A stretch of DNA of 64,000 nt, taken from NCBI RefSeq assembly GCF_000621565.1, contig NZ_JHXZ01000017.1:49476-113475 (forward strand), given 5' to 3'. Shown here in pieces: positions 1 to 9,177 of the stretch. The notes under the pieces were generated by a model, which saw only the letters and a program-made list of their open reading frames with translations, was not told where the DNA came from and ran no database searches. Position numbers and translations under genes: made by a program. Source of the DNA: Butyrivibrio sp. LB2008 (GTDB lineage: Bacteria > Bacillota > Clostridia > Lachnospirales > Lachnospiraceae). The number at the start of each line of letters is the position of its first letter. The first letter of the stretch is position 1.

Positions 1-291
1 CTTTCCGACAATTGCACTTCCTCTGATGAATGCGCATTGTCTTACTTCCGCATCTTCATCGATGATGCAAGGACCACCGATGTATGCTGAATCAAACACC
101 TTTGCGCTCTTTGCGACCCATACATTTTCTCCGCGCTTCTCAAACTTATCTGCGGGAAGCTTATTTCCAAGCTCTACGATATAGTCCTTGATTCCCGCAA
201 GAAGCTCCCAGGGATACTCCTTAGTCTTCATATAATCTGCCGCAATAGTCTCATTCAGATCATACATATTAGAAATTTTGAATTCTTCCAT
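1..291 (-). CDS. Left-handed beta-helix (nucleotidyltransferase-like) protein, partial
   Basis: The reading frame starts at ATG (289-291) and runs off the left edge of the window, so only the first 97 residues are visible. The N-terminal 45 residues look helical; from about residue 55 the protein reads as hexapeptide repeats (NVWVAKSAKVFDSAYIGGP, then CIIDEDAEVRQCAFIRG), typical of the left-handed beta-helix found in sugar-nucleotide pyrophosphorylases and acyltransferases. In Clostridia such proteins are often annotated as UDP-N-acetylglucosamine pyrophosphorylase-like, but no catalytic part is visible here. It is followed after one base by the stop of topB on the same strand, so the two are probably cotranscribed, with topB upstream. 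Confidence 0.7.
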   Translation of the reverse strand, partial: MEEFKISNMYDLNETIAADYMKTKEYPWELLAGIKDYIVELGNKLPADKFEKRGENVWVAKSAKVFDSAYIGGPCIIDEDAEVRQCAFIRGSAIVGK

Positions 292-292
292 T

Positions 293-2395
293 TCACGCCT
301 CCGTTACCGTATTTTTCTTTTTAGTACTTTTCTTTGCCGAGCTTTTCTTTGGCTCAGCTTTCTTGTAATTGGTTGAAACATAGTCAAACCTTGACTGTAA
401 CAGCCTTCTGTAATCATTCTGCTTTACAAGATTCGTCCTCTTGCTGACAAAATCATCAAGCTTATCCATATACTCTTTTTCAGAGATACTGCCTTCCGCA
501 ACGCCTGTAAGTCCCTTCTCCCAGCTAGCCGTAAGCGCCGGATTGAGCATAGGCTTCATGGAACACGCAACAGTCTCGTATATCATCTCTCCAAGCTGTG
601 TGGGCGTTATTATCTGCGTCTTCTTATTAAGATTCAGATATTTTATATTAACAAGTTTTGTCAAAATTCCAGCTCTCGTAGCACTCGTTCCGATTCCCGA
701 ACCTTTTATCTGGGCTCTTAGTTCCTCATCCTCGATAAACTGTCCGGCATTCTCCATTGTAAGGATCATCGTGCCCGAATTGTATCTCTTGGGCGGAGTC
801 GTCTCACCCTCTTTAAGTTCAAACGATTCGGCATTAAGAACATCGTTCTTCTTAAGCTTTTGAAGATGTTCAAAGAGCTCCTCATCAGTTACCGTCTCGT
901 CTTCGCTCTCGTTTTCTTTTTCGTCATCCGACTTTTTATTCTTATCTTTATCCTTAAAGAACGAATAATCCATCACATGAAGGTAGCCCTTCTGGGTAAG
1001 TATCTTGAAGTTTGCAAAAAAGTGCTCTCTCTTACCCTCTTCTTCCTTATTGTCCATCGCAAGCTCAAGCGCAACCTTCTGATAATTCGCAGGCGGGTAA
1101 AAGACTGCCAAAAACCTCCTAACTATTATCTCATAAACTTTCGCCGATGTAGGACTCAGTCCCTGAAGTGCCGACAATCCCTGTCCCGTAGGAATTATCG
1201 CATAGTGGTCGGTAATAGCCTTGTCATTTACATATCTCGTCTTCTCTATTCCCTTGTATGCCTCGTGCTGCAATATTGACTTGGCAAATATCGCACAAGG
1301 AGCATACGCCGAGAGTCCGCTTATATTCTTATCTATCACCTTTGCGATAGCCGATGACATAACTCTGGCATCCGTTCTCGGATACGTCGTGAGTTTCTTC
1401 TCGTAGAGTTCCTGAGCCACCGCAAGTGTCTCATCGGGACTTATCTTAAAGAATCTCGAGCAGTCATTTTGAAGCTCCGCCAGATTATACAAAAGAGGCG
1501 GATTCTTGGCTTCTTTTTTCTTCTCGCACTTAAGTACCGATGCACTGACAGGTGTCTCTCCAAGCGCTGCAATCAGCTTCTCTGCGCCCTCTTTTGTCTT
1601 AAAGCCCTTCTCACTGTATAGGTCAAACGAGCCGTTATACTTGGAGTCATCAGTCACTCTCCACTCAGCGTCGCATTTTTTGCCCGCTATATCAACCTTA
1701 GAAATAACGCGGTAAAAAGGAGTCTTCACAAATTCCCTTATTTCCCTCTCCCTCTCGACAACAATGCCCAAAACACAGGTCATTACCCGTCCGACGGAGA
1801 CAACGCACTTATCTATATTGAGATAGTTCTTTATAGAATAAGCATATTTCAAAGTAAGAGCTCTGGAGAAATTGATACCCATAAGATAATCCTCTTTTGC
1901 CCTAAGGAACGCAGACGCTCCGAGGTTATCATACTCGCTGTCGTCCTTCGCTTCCCTGATACCTCTTAGGATCTCATCTTCCGTCTGGGAATCTATCCAT
2001 ACTCTTTTTCTCTTCTTATCTTTTACATTTGCCTGCATGTCAACAAGACGATATATATATTCACCCTCTCGTCCCGAGTCGGTACATATATAAATCGTAT
2101 CAACATCTTCTCTGTTCAGCAGTTCTTTTACTATCTTGAATTGTTTTGAGACATTCCCGATAACCTCGTATTTAAAGGTTTCCGGAATAAAAGGAAGTGT
2201 GTCCAAAGACCACCTTTTGTACTTCTCGTCATAGACCTCAGGATAGCTCATGGTCACCAAGTGTCCGACACACCACGTAACAATGGCGGTATCAGACTCT
2301 AGGTAACCGTCTCTCCTGGAAAAATTTATTTTCATTGCCGAAGCAAAAGCCTGAGCCACACTCGGCTTCTCTGCTATATATACCTGTTTAGCCAT
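293..2395 (-). CDS. topB: DNA topoisomerase III
   Basis: Type IA topoisomerase of 700 residues, the usual length for TopB. It would relax negatively supercoiled DNA and decatenate replication intermediates. The N-terminal TOPRIM domain begins YIAEKPSVAQAFA and contains the metal-binding stretch CTDSGREGE. The active-site tyrosine lies in LTTYPRTDARV (Y338). GSGIGTSATRAGI and LGEMIY follow in the C-terminal half. The tail is lysine-rich (AEPKKSSAKKSTKKK), common in Firmicute TopB and probably for DNA contact. Its start overlaps the end of the upstream ATPase-like gene by 8 bp, implying translational coupling. No mobile-element relaxase or conjugation gene is nearby, so this is probably the chromosomal copy. 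Confidence 0.95.
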   Translation of the reverse strand: MAKQVYIAEKPSVAQAFASAMKINFSRRDGYLESDTAIVTWCVGHLVTMSYPEVYDEKYKRWSLDTLPFIPETFKYEVIGNVSKQFKIVKELLNREDVDTIYICTDSGREGEYIYRLVDMQANVKDKKRKRVWIDSQTEDEILRGIREAKDDSEYDNLGASAFLRAKEDYLMGINFSRALTLKYAYSIKNYLNIDKCVVSVGRVMTCVLGIVVEREREIREFVKTPFYRVISKVDIAGKKCDAEWRVTDDSKYNGSFDLYSEKGFKTKEGAEKLIAALGETPVSASVLKCEKKKEAKNPPLLYNLAELQNDCSRFFKISPDETLAVAQELYEKKLTTYPRTDARVMSSAIAKVIDKNISGLSAYAPCAIFAKSILQHEAYKGIEKTRYVNDKAITDHYAIIPTGQGLSALQGLSPTSAKVYEIIVRRFLAVFYPPANYQKVALELAMDNKEEEGKREHFFANFKILTQKGYLHVMDYSFFKDKDKNKKSDDEKENESEDETVTDEELFEHLQKLKKNDVLNAESFELKEGETTPPKRYNSGTMILTMENAGQFIEDEELRAQIKGSGIGTSATRAGILTKLVNIKYLNLNKKTQIITPTQLGEMIYETVACSMKPMLNPALTASWEKGLTGVAEGSISEKEYMDKLDDFVSKRTNLVKQNDYRRLLQSRFDYVSTNYKKAEPKKSSAKKSTKKKNTVTEA

Positions 2396-3764
2396 TCGTA
2401 AGTTCGTCTATCCCGATCAACTTTATCTTACTTTCGGGCTTCATGGCGGCATCCTGTAGCCACGCATCAAATCCCACAGTTGAAAAGAGATAGTAATAAT
2501 CTCCCTCAAGTCTTGCTTTTTTTGCGCAGGACTCAATGCTTATAAGATCATCATGTGTAGCTTGCCTCTGCCAACAGCACATTCCGATTGCCGTATCTCC
2601 CACATCGCTTTGGACGATAATATCAAGGTTTCCCTCTTTTCCAAGCCATTCCCCTTCATCTTCGATCTCAAAGGGAAAAAGACCTCTCTCCTCGCAGTGC
2701 AAGATATACTCTCGACAAACGGACTTAAAATATTCCGTAGCATAATTTTGAATTCCTGCAGATATAAATATATCATAAAATCTCTCGGCAGGCATCCGCA
2801 CAAGATTACTTTCATTTGGAAAGATAAATCTGAAGTAGAAATCTATTAAGGGATCGGCTATCTTGTACACTCCCTTGACTACATTTTCTCTTCCGACATT
2901 TCCAAATGAAAAAGCCTTGTAAGCAAAATCATGATTTATCAAAGTCTTAAGATAAACAGAAATCTTCGCTCTCGAGAACCCCGTCTCATGATATATATCA
3001 TTGAGCTTATTGATACCGCGTGCCATCACGGAAAGAATCGTGTGATAGACCGCTGTTTCCCTGAGATTCTCGGAAGTAAGCCTAAGCGCCTCTCCGTATA
3101 GAAAAGAATTCTTGTTTAATATGTTCTTGCAAACATTTTCTTTAAAAGAAAGCGAATCATCAAAATACTTCCACAGCCCGGTCTGTCCGCCGAGCACAGA
3201 ATAGGTCAGTACCGCATCCTTGTAAGACATGTTGGGATAGAACGCTCTCATGGCAGAAAAAGGAAGTGGCTTAATCTTACGAAATCCTGCAATATTCCCT
3301 GCAAGATTGCCCAGATTCGTCACCATACTGTTTTCAACCCAGTTGACATCGCTACTTACAAGAAGAACAAGAATCTGTCTTAACTTGCCGTTCTTTTCAA
3401 TATACTCCGTCAGCTGAGCCATAAATTCGCGATCTGTCTTTATTATGTTCTCAAAGTTTTTGATCACAAATATAACGGGTGCTCTTCCGACAGAATCCGC
3501 GCACACAGTAAAAAGCTCATAATAGCTTCCTACATTGTCCGCAGAAATACTGTCGTTCTTAAGTTCATCGGTCCACAGCCTGAGCTGTTCTCTGCCCGAC
3601 GCAGATCGCGCCGAGTAGAAAAAGCTCTTCCTGTTTTCCATGAATTTCATAAGAAAGGCATCCTGTTCAATATTCCTGTGTCCGTAAACAACAAGAATAT
3701 TGGACAAACCGCTCTCATAATATCTGTTTAAAAAACTTAAATCGTCCTGTCTCTGCTCTTCCAT
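2388..3764 (-). CDS. DUF234-type ATPase-like protein with decayed nucleotide-binding motifs
   Basis: 458 residues with the layout of the archaeal/bacterial ATPase plus DUF234 family: an N-terminal P-loop-type fold, a winged-helix middle (about 240-300, with IYHETGFSRAKISVYLKTL) and a C-terminal restriction-nuclease-like region (about 340-458, with EIEDEGEWLGKEGNLDIIV). The family normally has GRRRVGKT as Walker A; here the equivalent stretch is VVYGHRNIEQD (residues 26-35) without the Lys-Thr pair. The Walker B stretch reads PVIFVIKNFENI without the acidic pair. ATP hydrolysis is therefore doubtful. It starts 11 bp after asd and overlaps topB by 8 bp. The role is unknown; a DNA-binding or nuclease-type function is only inferred from the fold. 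Confidence 0.7.
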   Translation of the reverse strand: MEEQRQDDLSFLNRYYESGLSNILVVYGHRNIEQDAFLMKFMENRKSFFYSARSASGREQLRLWTDELKNDSISADNVGSYYELFTVCADSVGRAPVIFVIKNFENIIKTDREFMAQLTEYIEKNGKLRQILVLLVSSDVNWVENSMVTNLGNLAGNIAGFRKIKPLPFSAMRAFYPNMSYKDAVLTYSVLGGQTGLWKYFDDSLSFKENVCKNILNKNSFLYGEALRLTSENLRETAVYHTILSVMARGINKLNDIYHETGFSRAKISVYLKTLINHDFAYKAFSFGNVGRENVVKGVYKIADPLIDFYFRFIFPNESNLVRMPAERFYDIFISAGIQNYATEYFKSVCREYILHCEERGLFPFEIEDEGEWLGKEGNLDIIVQSDVGDTAIGMCCWQRQATHDDLISIESCAKKARLEGDYYYLFSTVGFDAWLQDAAMKPESKIKLIGIDELTNG

Positions 3765-3775
3765 ACTTTACTTTA

Positions 3776-4861
3776 TCACTTTTTGTTAATAAATCCGCTT
3801 GCCTTCAAGAGCTCTGCACACTCAACCGCACCGCCTGCAGCACCGCGAAGAGTATTGTGTGAAAGACCTACAAATTTCCAATCATAAACAGAATCCTCAC
3901 GGATACGTCCGATGCTTACACCCATGCCGTTCTCATAGTTAACGTCAAGTGTGATCTGAGGTCTGTTATCTTCCTGCATATACTGAATAAACTGCTTGGG
4001 AGCGCTGGGAAGCTTAAGTTCCTGAGGAAGTCCCGAGAATTTCTCAAGCTTCTCGATAAGCTGTTCCTTTGTAGGATTTTTCTTGAACTTAACAAATGCA
4101 GCTGCTGTGTGACCGTAAAGAACAGGAATTCTGATGCACTGGCATGTGATCTTAACGTCGTCAGCGGGAACGATAACACCATTCTCAACCTTACCCCAGA
4201 TTCTAAGAGGCTCTTTCTCTGACTTCTCTTCTTCACCTGAAATGAAAGGAATAACGTTTCCAACCATCTCCGGCCACTCATCGAAGTTCTTACCTGCACC
4301 TGAAATAGCCTGATATGTTGTAGCAACTACCTCGTAAGGCTCAAACTCTTTCCATGCTGTAAGAGCGGGTGTGTAGCTCTGTATTGAGCAGTTGGGCTTA
4401 ACTGCGATGAATCCCTTTGTTGTTCCGAGTCTCTTCTTCTGGAATTCGATAACATCCATATGCTCAGGGTTGATCTCCGGAATGATCATAGGAACATCGG
4501 GAGTCCATCTGTGCGCGCTGTTGTTAGAAACTACAGGTGTCTCTGTCTTAGCATACTCTTCCTCGATAGCCTTGATCTCGTCCTTTGACATATTTACTGC
4601 TGAAAGAACAAAGTCAACATCCTCTGAAACGCCCTTTACATCTGTAACGTCCTTGATAACGATATTCTTGATAGAATCAGGGATAGGTCCGTCCATCTTC
4701 CATCTGTTTCCTACAGCCTCTTCGTATGTCTGTCCTGCACTTCTGGGGCTTGCAGCAATTGTTGTAACTTCAAACCAGGGATGATCCTTGATAATATCAA
4801 TAAATCTCTGTCCTACCATTCCTGTTCCGCCAAGTACCGCAACCTTTAATTTCTCGCTCAT
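3776..4861 (-). CDS. asd: Aspartate-semialdehyde dehydrogenase
   Basis: 361 residues. It reduces aspartyl-4-phosphate to aspartate semialdehyde with NADPH, the branch point to lysine, diaminopimelate, threonine and methionine. The N-terminal Rossmann motif is VAVLGGTGMVGQRF, and the catalytic cysteine is C158 in KPNCSIQ. The sequence SGAGKNFDEWPEMVGNVIPF and the longer length place it in the archaeal/fungal-like branch of the family that is also common in Clostridia. The ribosome site is strong (AGGAGG before ATG). It lies 30 bp downstream of argH and just upstream of the ATPase-like gene, so argH-asd-(ATPase)-topB may be one transcript. Confidence 0.95.
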   Translation of the reverse strand: MSEKLKVAVLGGTGMVGQRFIDIIKDHPWFEVTTIAASPRSAGQTYEEAVGNRWKMDGPIPDSIKNIVIKDVTDVKGVSEDVDFVLSAVNMSKDEIKAIEEEYAKTETPVVSNNSAHRWTPDVPMIIPEINPEHMDVIEFQKKRLGTTKGFIAVKPNCSIQSYTPALTAWKEFEPYEVVATTYQAISGAGKNFDEWPEMVGNVIPFISGEEEKSEKEPLRIWGKVENGVIVPADDVKITCQCIRIPVLYGHTAAAFVKFKKNPTKEQLIEKLEKFSGLPQELKLPSAPKQFIQYMQEDNRPQITLDVNYENGMGVSIGRIREDSVYDWKFVGLSHNTLRGAAGGAVECAELLKASGFINKK

Positions 4862-4891
4862 AATGTCCTCCTAAGATTCTCCTAAAATATA

Positions 4892-6277
4892 TTAAAGCTT
4901 AAATTCTTTTAAAAAAGCTTCATTAGCATCAATTACTTTCTTCATAACTACGGGGCTCGGTGCTCCGACCGTAAGTCTCTTATTTACGCAAGTCTCAAGA
5001 CTGATCGCATCATAGATATCTTCGTCAAAAAGCTCCGAAAAGCTCTTAAGTTCATCAATCTTAAGATCGTCTATCGCACACTTCTTGTCTATGCAATAAA
5101 GAACAAGTCTTCCGATAACGGAATGTGCATCTCTGAAAGGCATGCCCTTAACAACGAGGTAATCTGCCGCATCAGTGGCATTTGTAAAGCCCATCATCGC
5201 ACTCTTTTCCATGTTCTCTTTGTTGAACTTGAGTGTCCTTAACATGTCGGTAAAAAGAGTCAGGCAATTTGAAGCCGTATCAATGGCATCAAACGCAGCC
5301 TCCTTGTCCTCCTGCATATCCTTGTTGTATGCAAGCGGGATTCCCTTCATCGTTGTAAGAAGCGACATGAGATCTCCGTAAACTCTTCCGGTCTTTCCTC
5401 TTACAAGTTCCGCGATATCGGGGTTCTTCTTCTGAGGCATGATGCTGCTTCCTGTAGAATATGCATCATCAATGTCCACAAATCTGTATTCGTTTGAGTT
5501 CCATATGATGATCTCTTCGCTGAATCTCGAAAGATGCATCATAACAGTTGAAAGAGCCGCAAGGAACTCAATAAGGTAATCTCTGTCAGATACGGAATCC
5601 ATACTGTTTAATGTAGGTCCGTAAAAATCAAGGAGCTGTGCGGTATAATCTCTGTCAAGCGGATATGTCGTTCCCGCAAGCGCTCCCGCTCCGAGTGGAC
5701 AATAGTTCATCCTCTCTCGTATATCCTTCATCCTGAGAAGGTCTCTTTTAAACATCTCAAAATATGCACCAACATGATGTGCAAGTGTAACGGGTTGTGC
5801 TTTCTGAAGATGCGTAAAACCGGGCATATATGTCTCGGTGTTCGCTTTCATAATATCAAGAAGCGTTTCAAGCATATTGTTCAAAAGATCTGCCATGTGC
5901 TCAACTTCGCCTCTAGCATAAAGTCTCATATCAAGAGCGACCTGATCGTTTCTGCTTCGTCCGGTGTGGACCTTTTTGCCTGCGTCTCCGACCCTGTCTA
6001 TAAGATTAGCCTCGAGGAAACTGTGAATATCCTCATATTTGCTGGTAATTTCAAGTTTCCCTGACTTAACGTCCTCCAATATAGAATCAAGTCCCTCAGT
6101 TATGAGCTTCTTCTCTTCTTCGGAAATGATGTTCTGCTTGGCAAGCATAGTAGCATGTGCCTTGCTGCCTCTGACATCCTGTTCCAAAAATCTCTTGTCA
6201 AAACTGATGGATGCATTAAAATTCCAAGCCAGTTCATTGATACTGCCGGTGAATCTGCCTCCCCAAAGCTGTGCCAT
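4892..6277 (-). CDS. argH: Argininosuccinate lyase
   Basis: 461 residues, full length. It cleaves argininosuccinate to arginine and fumarate, the last step of arginine synthesis. The fumarase-superfamily signature GSSIMPQKKNPD is present, with the catalytic serine at S278. Other family blocks are LWGGRFTG at the N terminus, HTGRSRNDQVALDMRLY, and FTHLQKAQPVTLAHH with its proton-relay histidine. No argG lies beside it in this window. The upstream stretch carries a TATAAT at about 6320 (minus strand) but no convincing -35 box, and no arginine T-box or other leader structure was seen. Confidence 0.96.
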   Translation of the reverse strand: MAQLWGGRFTGSINELAWNFNASISFDKRFLEQDVRGSKAHATMLAKQNIISEEEKKLITEGLDSILEDVKSGKLEITSKYEDIHSFLEANLIDRVGDAGKKVHTGRSRNDQVALDMRLYARGEVEHMADLLNNMLETLLDIMKANTETYMPGFTHLQKAQPVTLAHHVGAYFEMFKRDLLRMKDIRERMNYCPLGAGALAGTTYPLDRDYTAQLLDFYGPTLNSMDSVSDRDYLIEFLAALSTVMMHLSRFSEEIIIWNSNEYRFVDIDDAYSTGSSIMPQKKNPDIAELVRGKTGRVYGDLMSLLTTMKGIPLAYNKDMQEDKEAAFDAIDTASNCLTLFTDMLRTLKFNKENMEKSAMMGFTNATDAADYLVVKGMPFRDAHSVIGRLVLYCIDKKCAIDDLKIDELKSFSELFDEDIYDAISLETCVNKRLTVGAPSPVVMKKVIDANEAFLKEFKL

Positions 6278-6407
6278 ATTTATTTATCCTTCCCACTTTT
6301 TCATAGTAAAGTACAAAAAATTATAATCACAACTTAACATAAGAGGCTTTCAAAAACAATGTAAAATATTGCTCAAATCTTAATTGGTTTAAGTTGTTTT
6401 ATTGTGT

Positions 6408-6441
6408 AAAAAAACAAATGTCCGCGATACGCGGACATTTG
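6408..6441 (-). terminator. Intrinsic terminator of the ABC exporter operon
   Basis: A perfect 11-bp stem (CAAATGTCCGC with its complement, four-base loop ATAC) lies 40 bp after the last ABC operon gene. On the minus strand it is followed by seven T residues. Confidence 0.88.
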
Positions 6442-6480
6442 CTATGAATATTTATTATTTTGTTCATGACATTTATGCAT

Positions 6481-7137
6481 TTATGATGCATAATCGACTG
6501 ACACATTCCTGAAAGTCAGCCAGTTAACCGTAAGTCCCGCAGCGGCAAACAGAAGAAAAGTAAACAAAATACTGAAATTGGCAAGGTCATTATCAAGTGT
6601 TATCGCCATAAATTTATTCACCTGTTCCTTGGCTCCCGGAAATACATCGGTAATCCTCGAAATCCCCATAGTTCCGGTCATAAATAAAATATAATATGCC
6701 AAATATGCGATCTTTCCGAATCTCAGAATACTGTTTGCCGCAAGCCCCTCTATCCACATGATCACGCCAAAACACAGGATCAGAAGTTTTAAATATACTG
6801 CAGCTCCCAGGTTAGGTACAAAAACCAGCGGGAAAAAGAAAATAAAGAGCTCCGCAAAATCCAAAATCCTGCTCCATATAAACAGCTTATGCCTTGTCAT
6901 TCCAAAACTCAAACCTCTCGGAACTTCAAATGCTATCATAATTGTCTTAATAAGCATTGCAGATCCTAAATAAACACATGCACCTATTGTAAATGCTACA
7001 TATATTCCGCCAACATCACTTATACCCGCAGCCAATACCCCCATAATCACAATCGAGATAACGAGCACAACAGTAAACAGAATATATTTTTCACTTGTTT
7101 TTTTTAGGCATATAATCCTTTTAATATCTTTGATCAT
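6481..7137 (-). CDS. ABC transporter membrane subunit-like protein (second)
   Basis: 218 residues, almost entirely hydrophobic, with about six membrane spans and a short basic N terminus (MIKDIKRIICLKK). No recognisable substrate motif. It is the last gene of a four-gene operon: GntR-type regulator, ATPase, and two membrane proteins. This layout matches YtrA/YtrB-type or bacteriocin-type ABC exporters of Firmicutes, in which short divergent membrane proteins pair with one ATPase. The spacing to the preceding gene is 11 bp. The partner relation comes from gene order; the transported substrate cannot be told from sequence. Confidence 0.75.
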   Translation of the reverse strand: MIKDIKRIICLKKTSEKYILFTVVLVISIVIMGVLAAGISDVGGIYVAFTIGACVYLGSAMLIKTIMIAFEVPRGLSFGMTRHKLFIWSRILDFAELFIFFFPLVFVPNLGAAVYLKLLILCFGVIMWIEGLAANSILRFGKIAYLAYYILFMTGTMGISRITDVFPGAKEQVNKFMAITLDNDLANFSILFTFLLFAAAGLTVNWLTFRNVSVDYAS

Positions 7138-7148
7138 ATTTCCTCCGA

Positions 7149-7793
7149 TTACAAAACAACCATGCTTTTCTTATTAACTCTGTATATCAAAACTTCCATT
7201 ACTCCAAAAAGAATTACTGCGCCGGCGATCAGAACCTGCTTATATGTTTCAATTTTCGCCATGAAACCGCCATCAACAATATAAAGCAAGCTTGTTCCCA
7301 TATAAAAAATGATAAAAATAAAGCAAGCCGCCATCATAACCACTCGTCCGTATTTTTTCACCTTATGTCCCATATATAGTCCAAAAGCACCGCCAAAAAG
7401 TGACATACAAGTTATCATGGCAGCCTGTTCTACAATCCCCGTCTGCCCCGATATAAGAGCAATCAAGCCAAAGAACAAAACATTGATCAATGCAAAAACA
7501 CTCTGTTTTATAATGTTCCCATAAAAAATATCTTTTCGCCTTGCCCCCATAGACAATACCATACTGTCATGCCAGCTTGGAGAATAAAGGGAGTAGCATA
7601 AATTCAGATAAGGTACTATATAACGTGTGAACTGAAGGACCATCCTAATAACCCTCTCATTCCAATCATCTACTCCAAACATCGAAAGTGTCCACACAAA
7701 TCCGACACACAGAATACTACCGATTGAAACCGCAGATAATTTAAGTCCATGCAAAAAATAATACTTTGCAGCGCGCTTTGAAAGAATGCCCAT
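7149..7793 (-). CDS. ABC transporter membrane subunit-like protein (first)
   Basis: A hydrophobic protein of 214 residues with about six membrane spans, starting MGILSKRAAKYYF. An upstream start at 7817 is open but overlaps the ATPase gene. The ATG at 7793 has AAAAGGGGG about ten bases before it and sits just after the ATPase stop codon, so it is preferred. Residues RRKDIFYG after the second span resemble the short cytoplasmic coupling stretch of ABC-2 type permeases (here MGARRKDIFYGN). It probably forms the membrane channel with the next gene and the upstream ATPase. Confidence 0.75.
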   Translation of the reverse strand: MGILSKRAAKYYFLHGLKLSAVSIGSILCVGFVWTLSMFGVDDWNERVIRMVLQFTRYIVPYLNLCYSLYSPSWHDSMVLSMGARRKDIFYGNIIKQSVFALINVLFFGLIALISGQTGIVEQAAMITCMSLFGGAFGLYMGHKVKKYGRVVMMAACFIFIIFYMGTSLLYIVDGGFMAKIETYKQVLIAGAVILFGVMEVLIYRVNKKSMVVL

Positions 7794-7797
7794 TTTA

Positions 7798-8676
7798 TCA
7801 AGCCCCCTTTTCTTCATTCACACACATTGCATAAAAGAGATTCTGAAGTGACACGGGTTCAGACTGAACACCATCCCCAAAGTCTTCTACAGGATGCTCC
7901 GCAAGAACGGTTGCGGCCTCAAAACCTCCGATATTCTCGGAATTGTAAACCTTATAACCCGATACTGCCTTCTCTACAGCTTCTTTTGCTCCGCTTACGC
8001 GATACGCCCTCGACAAAAGCTCTTCCGTGTTATCTTCAAACTTGATCTCACCTTTATCAATAATGATGACTCTCTCAAATAAAGAAGCCGCTTCTTCTAT
8101 GATATGCGTACTTATAATGAAGGTTCTTCCCGTATTTGCATATTCCTCAATGACAAGCTTATAGAACTGCTCTCTTGCCACAACATCAAGTCCTGCAACA
8201 GGCTCATCAAGAATTGTGATATCAGCCTTACTTGCAAGCGCCACGATTATCGTAACCGCAGAGAGCATACCTTTTGAAAGTTTGCTTATTTTTTTCTTAA
8301 TATTGATATCAAAGAGATCCACAAGTTTCTTCGCATACTCTTCGTCCCAATTTGCATAAAAAGTTCTGGCTGTAGCAAGATAATCTTTTACCTTAAGTGT
8401 ATTGGGGCCAAATATCGTAACCTGAGATATCTCTCTTGAATAGCAGATGCGCGAAAGAGCCTTCTCATTTTCCCAAACCTGTTCGCCGTCCAAAGTAACA
8501 CTTCCTTCCGTTGCCGGATTCTGCGCTGTAAGTATGGACAAAAGAGTTGTCTTTCCGGCTCCGTTTCGGCCTATCAGCCCGTAGATCTTACCTGTTTCGA
8601 TATCAATATTGACATTCTTAAGCACTGTGTCTTTGCCATATTTTTTTACTATATTTTTTCCTGATAAAATCCCCAT
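7798..8676 (-). CDS. ABC transporter ATP-binding protein
   Basis: 292 residues from the start chosen here. The ATG at 8676 (MGILSGKNIVKKYG) is preceded by AAGGAGG at ideal distance, whereas the longer frame from 8706 has no ribosome site. All ABC motifs are present: Walker A GLIGRNGAGKTT, signature LSKGM, Walker B ITILDEPVAGLD and the switch histidine in IISTHIIEEA. The C-terminal 70 residues are variable. Family resemblance is to YtrB/BcrA-type exporter ATPases. It lies between the GntR regulator gene (19 bp) and the first membrane subunit, forming one operon. Confidence 0.92.
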   Translation of the reverse strand: MGILSGKNIVKKYGKDTVLKNVNIDIETGKIYGLIGRNGAGKTTLLSILTAQNPATEGSVTLDGEQVWENEKALSRICYSREISQVTIFGPNTLKVKDYLATARTFYANWDEEYAKKLVDLFDINIKKKISKLSKGMLSAVTIIVALASKADITILDEPVAGLDVVAREQFYKLVIEEYANTGRTFIISTHIIEEAASLFERVIIIDKGEIKFEDNTEELLSRAYRVSGAKEAVEKAVSGYKVYNSENIGGFEAATVLAEHPVEDFGDGVQSEPVSLQNLFYAMCVNEEKGA

Positions 8677-8695
8677 ACTGCCTCCTTCTTGAGTC

Positions 8696-9064
8696 TCAGT
8701 TCTCACTACTTTTGTCTATCATTTTCTTAAGTTCTTCCTTATCGATTCCGATAAGATTAGCCTCGTTGATTATCTTTTTCACGAACGTCTCGTAAAAGTT
8801 CTTTCTTCTCTCTTCCATTATCTTCGCTTTAGCTCCGGTCTGTACAAACATGCCAATCCCTCTTTTCTTGTAAAGAATCTCTTTGTCCACCAGGATGTTG
8901 ATACCTTTCGCCGCAGTTGCCGGATTGATTTTATAAAACTTGGATAACTCTGTAGTACTTGGAACTTGTTCTTCCTCAACCAGTATGCCGCGCAATATCT
9001 CATCTTCTACCATTTCGCTTATCTGCAGGTAGATTGACTTCTCTTCGCCCAGATTATCCAGCAC
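8696..9064 (-). CDS. GntR-family regulator, YtrA subfamily
   Basis: About 122 residues, the short YtrA-type form: an N-terminal winged helix (IYLQISEMVEDEILRG, VPSTTELSKFYKINPATAAKGINIL) and a short dimerisation tail with no ligand domain. Two GTG start candidates exist, at 9073 and 9064. The first is inside the AGGAGG ribosome site, so 9064 is preferred. It heads the ABC exporter operon. A palindrome over the transcription start fits autorepression, as known for YtrA-type operons that respond to cell-wall-active peptides. The inducer here is unknown. Confidence 0.88.
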   Translation of the reverse strand: MLDNLGEEKSIYLQISEMVEDEILRGILVEEEQVPSTTELSKFYKINPATAAKGINILVDKEILYKKRGIGMFVQTGAKAKIMEERRKNFYETFVKKIINEANLIGIDKEELKKMIDKSSEN

Positions 9065-9091
9065 ACCGCTCACCTCCTCTTTAGTTGTGTG

Positions 9092-9140
9092 GTTAGTTAC
9101 TTGTGTAATTAACTATAGCACAAAGAAAAAGATATATCAA
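9092..9140 (-). promoter_or_regulatory. Promoter and palindromic operator of the YtrA-type operon
   Basis: On the minus strand TTGATA (9135-9140) and TATAGT (9112-9117) are separated by exactly 17 bp. Just downstream lies the dyad GTTAGTTAC-TTGT-GTAATTAAC (9092-9113), overlapping the expected start of transcription. This is a good place for the operon's own GntR repressor to bind. The -35 box lies inside the terminator of the GH2 gene. Confidence 0.75.
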
Positions 9141-9156
9141 GTGACATATCTTTTTC
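9118..9156 (-). terminator. Terminator of the GH2 gene
   Basis: Arms GAAAAAGATAT (9125-9135) and ATATCTTTTTC (9146-9156) form an 11-bp stem 21 bp after the GH2 stop, with a T-rich tail on the minus strand. The same DNA holds the -35 region of the next operon. Confidence 0.7.
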
Positions 9157-9177
9157 CTTATATTTGCTGCGATATTC

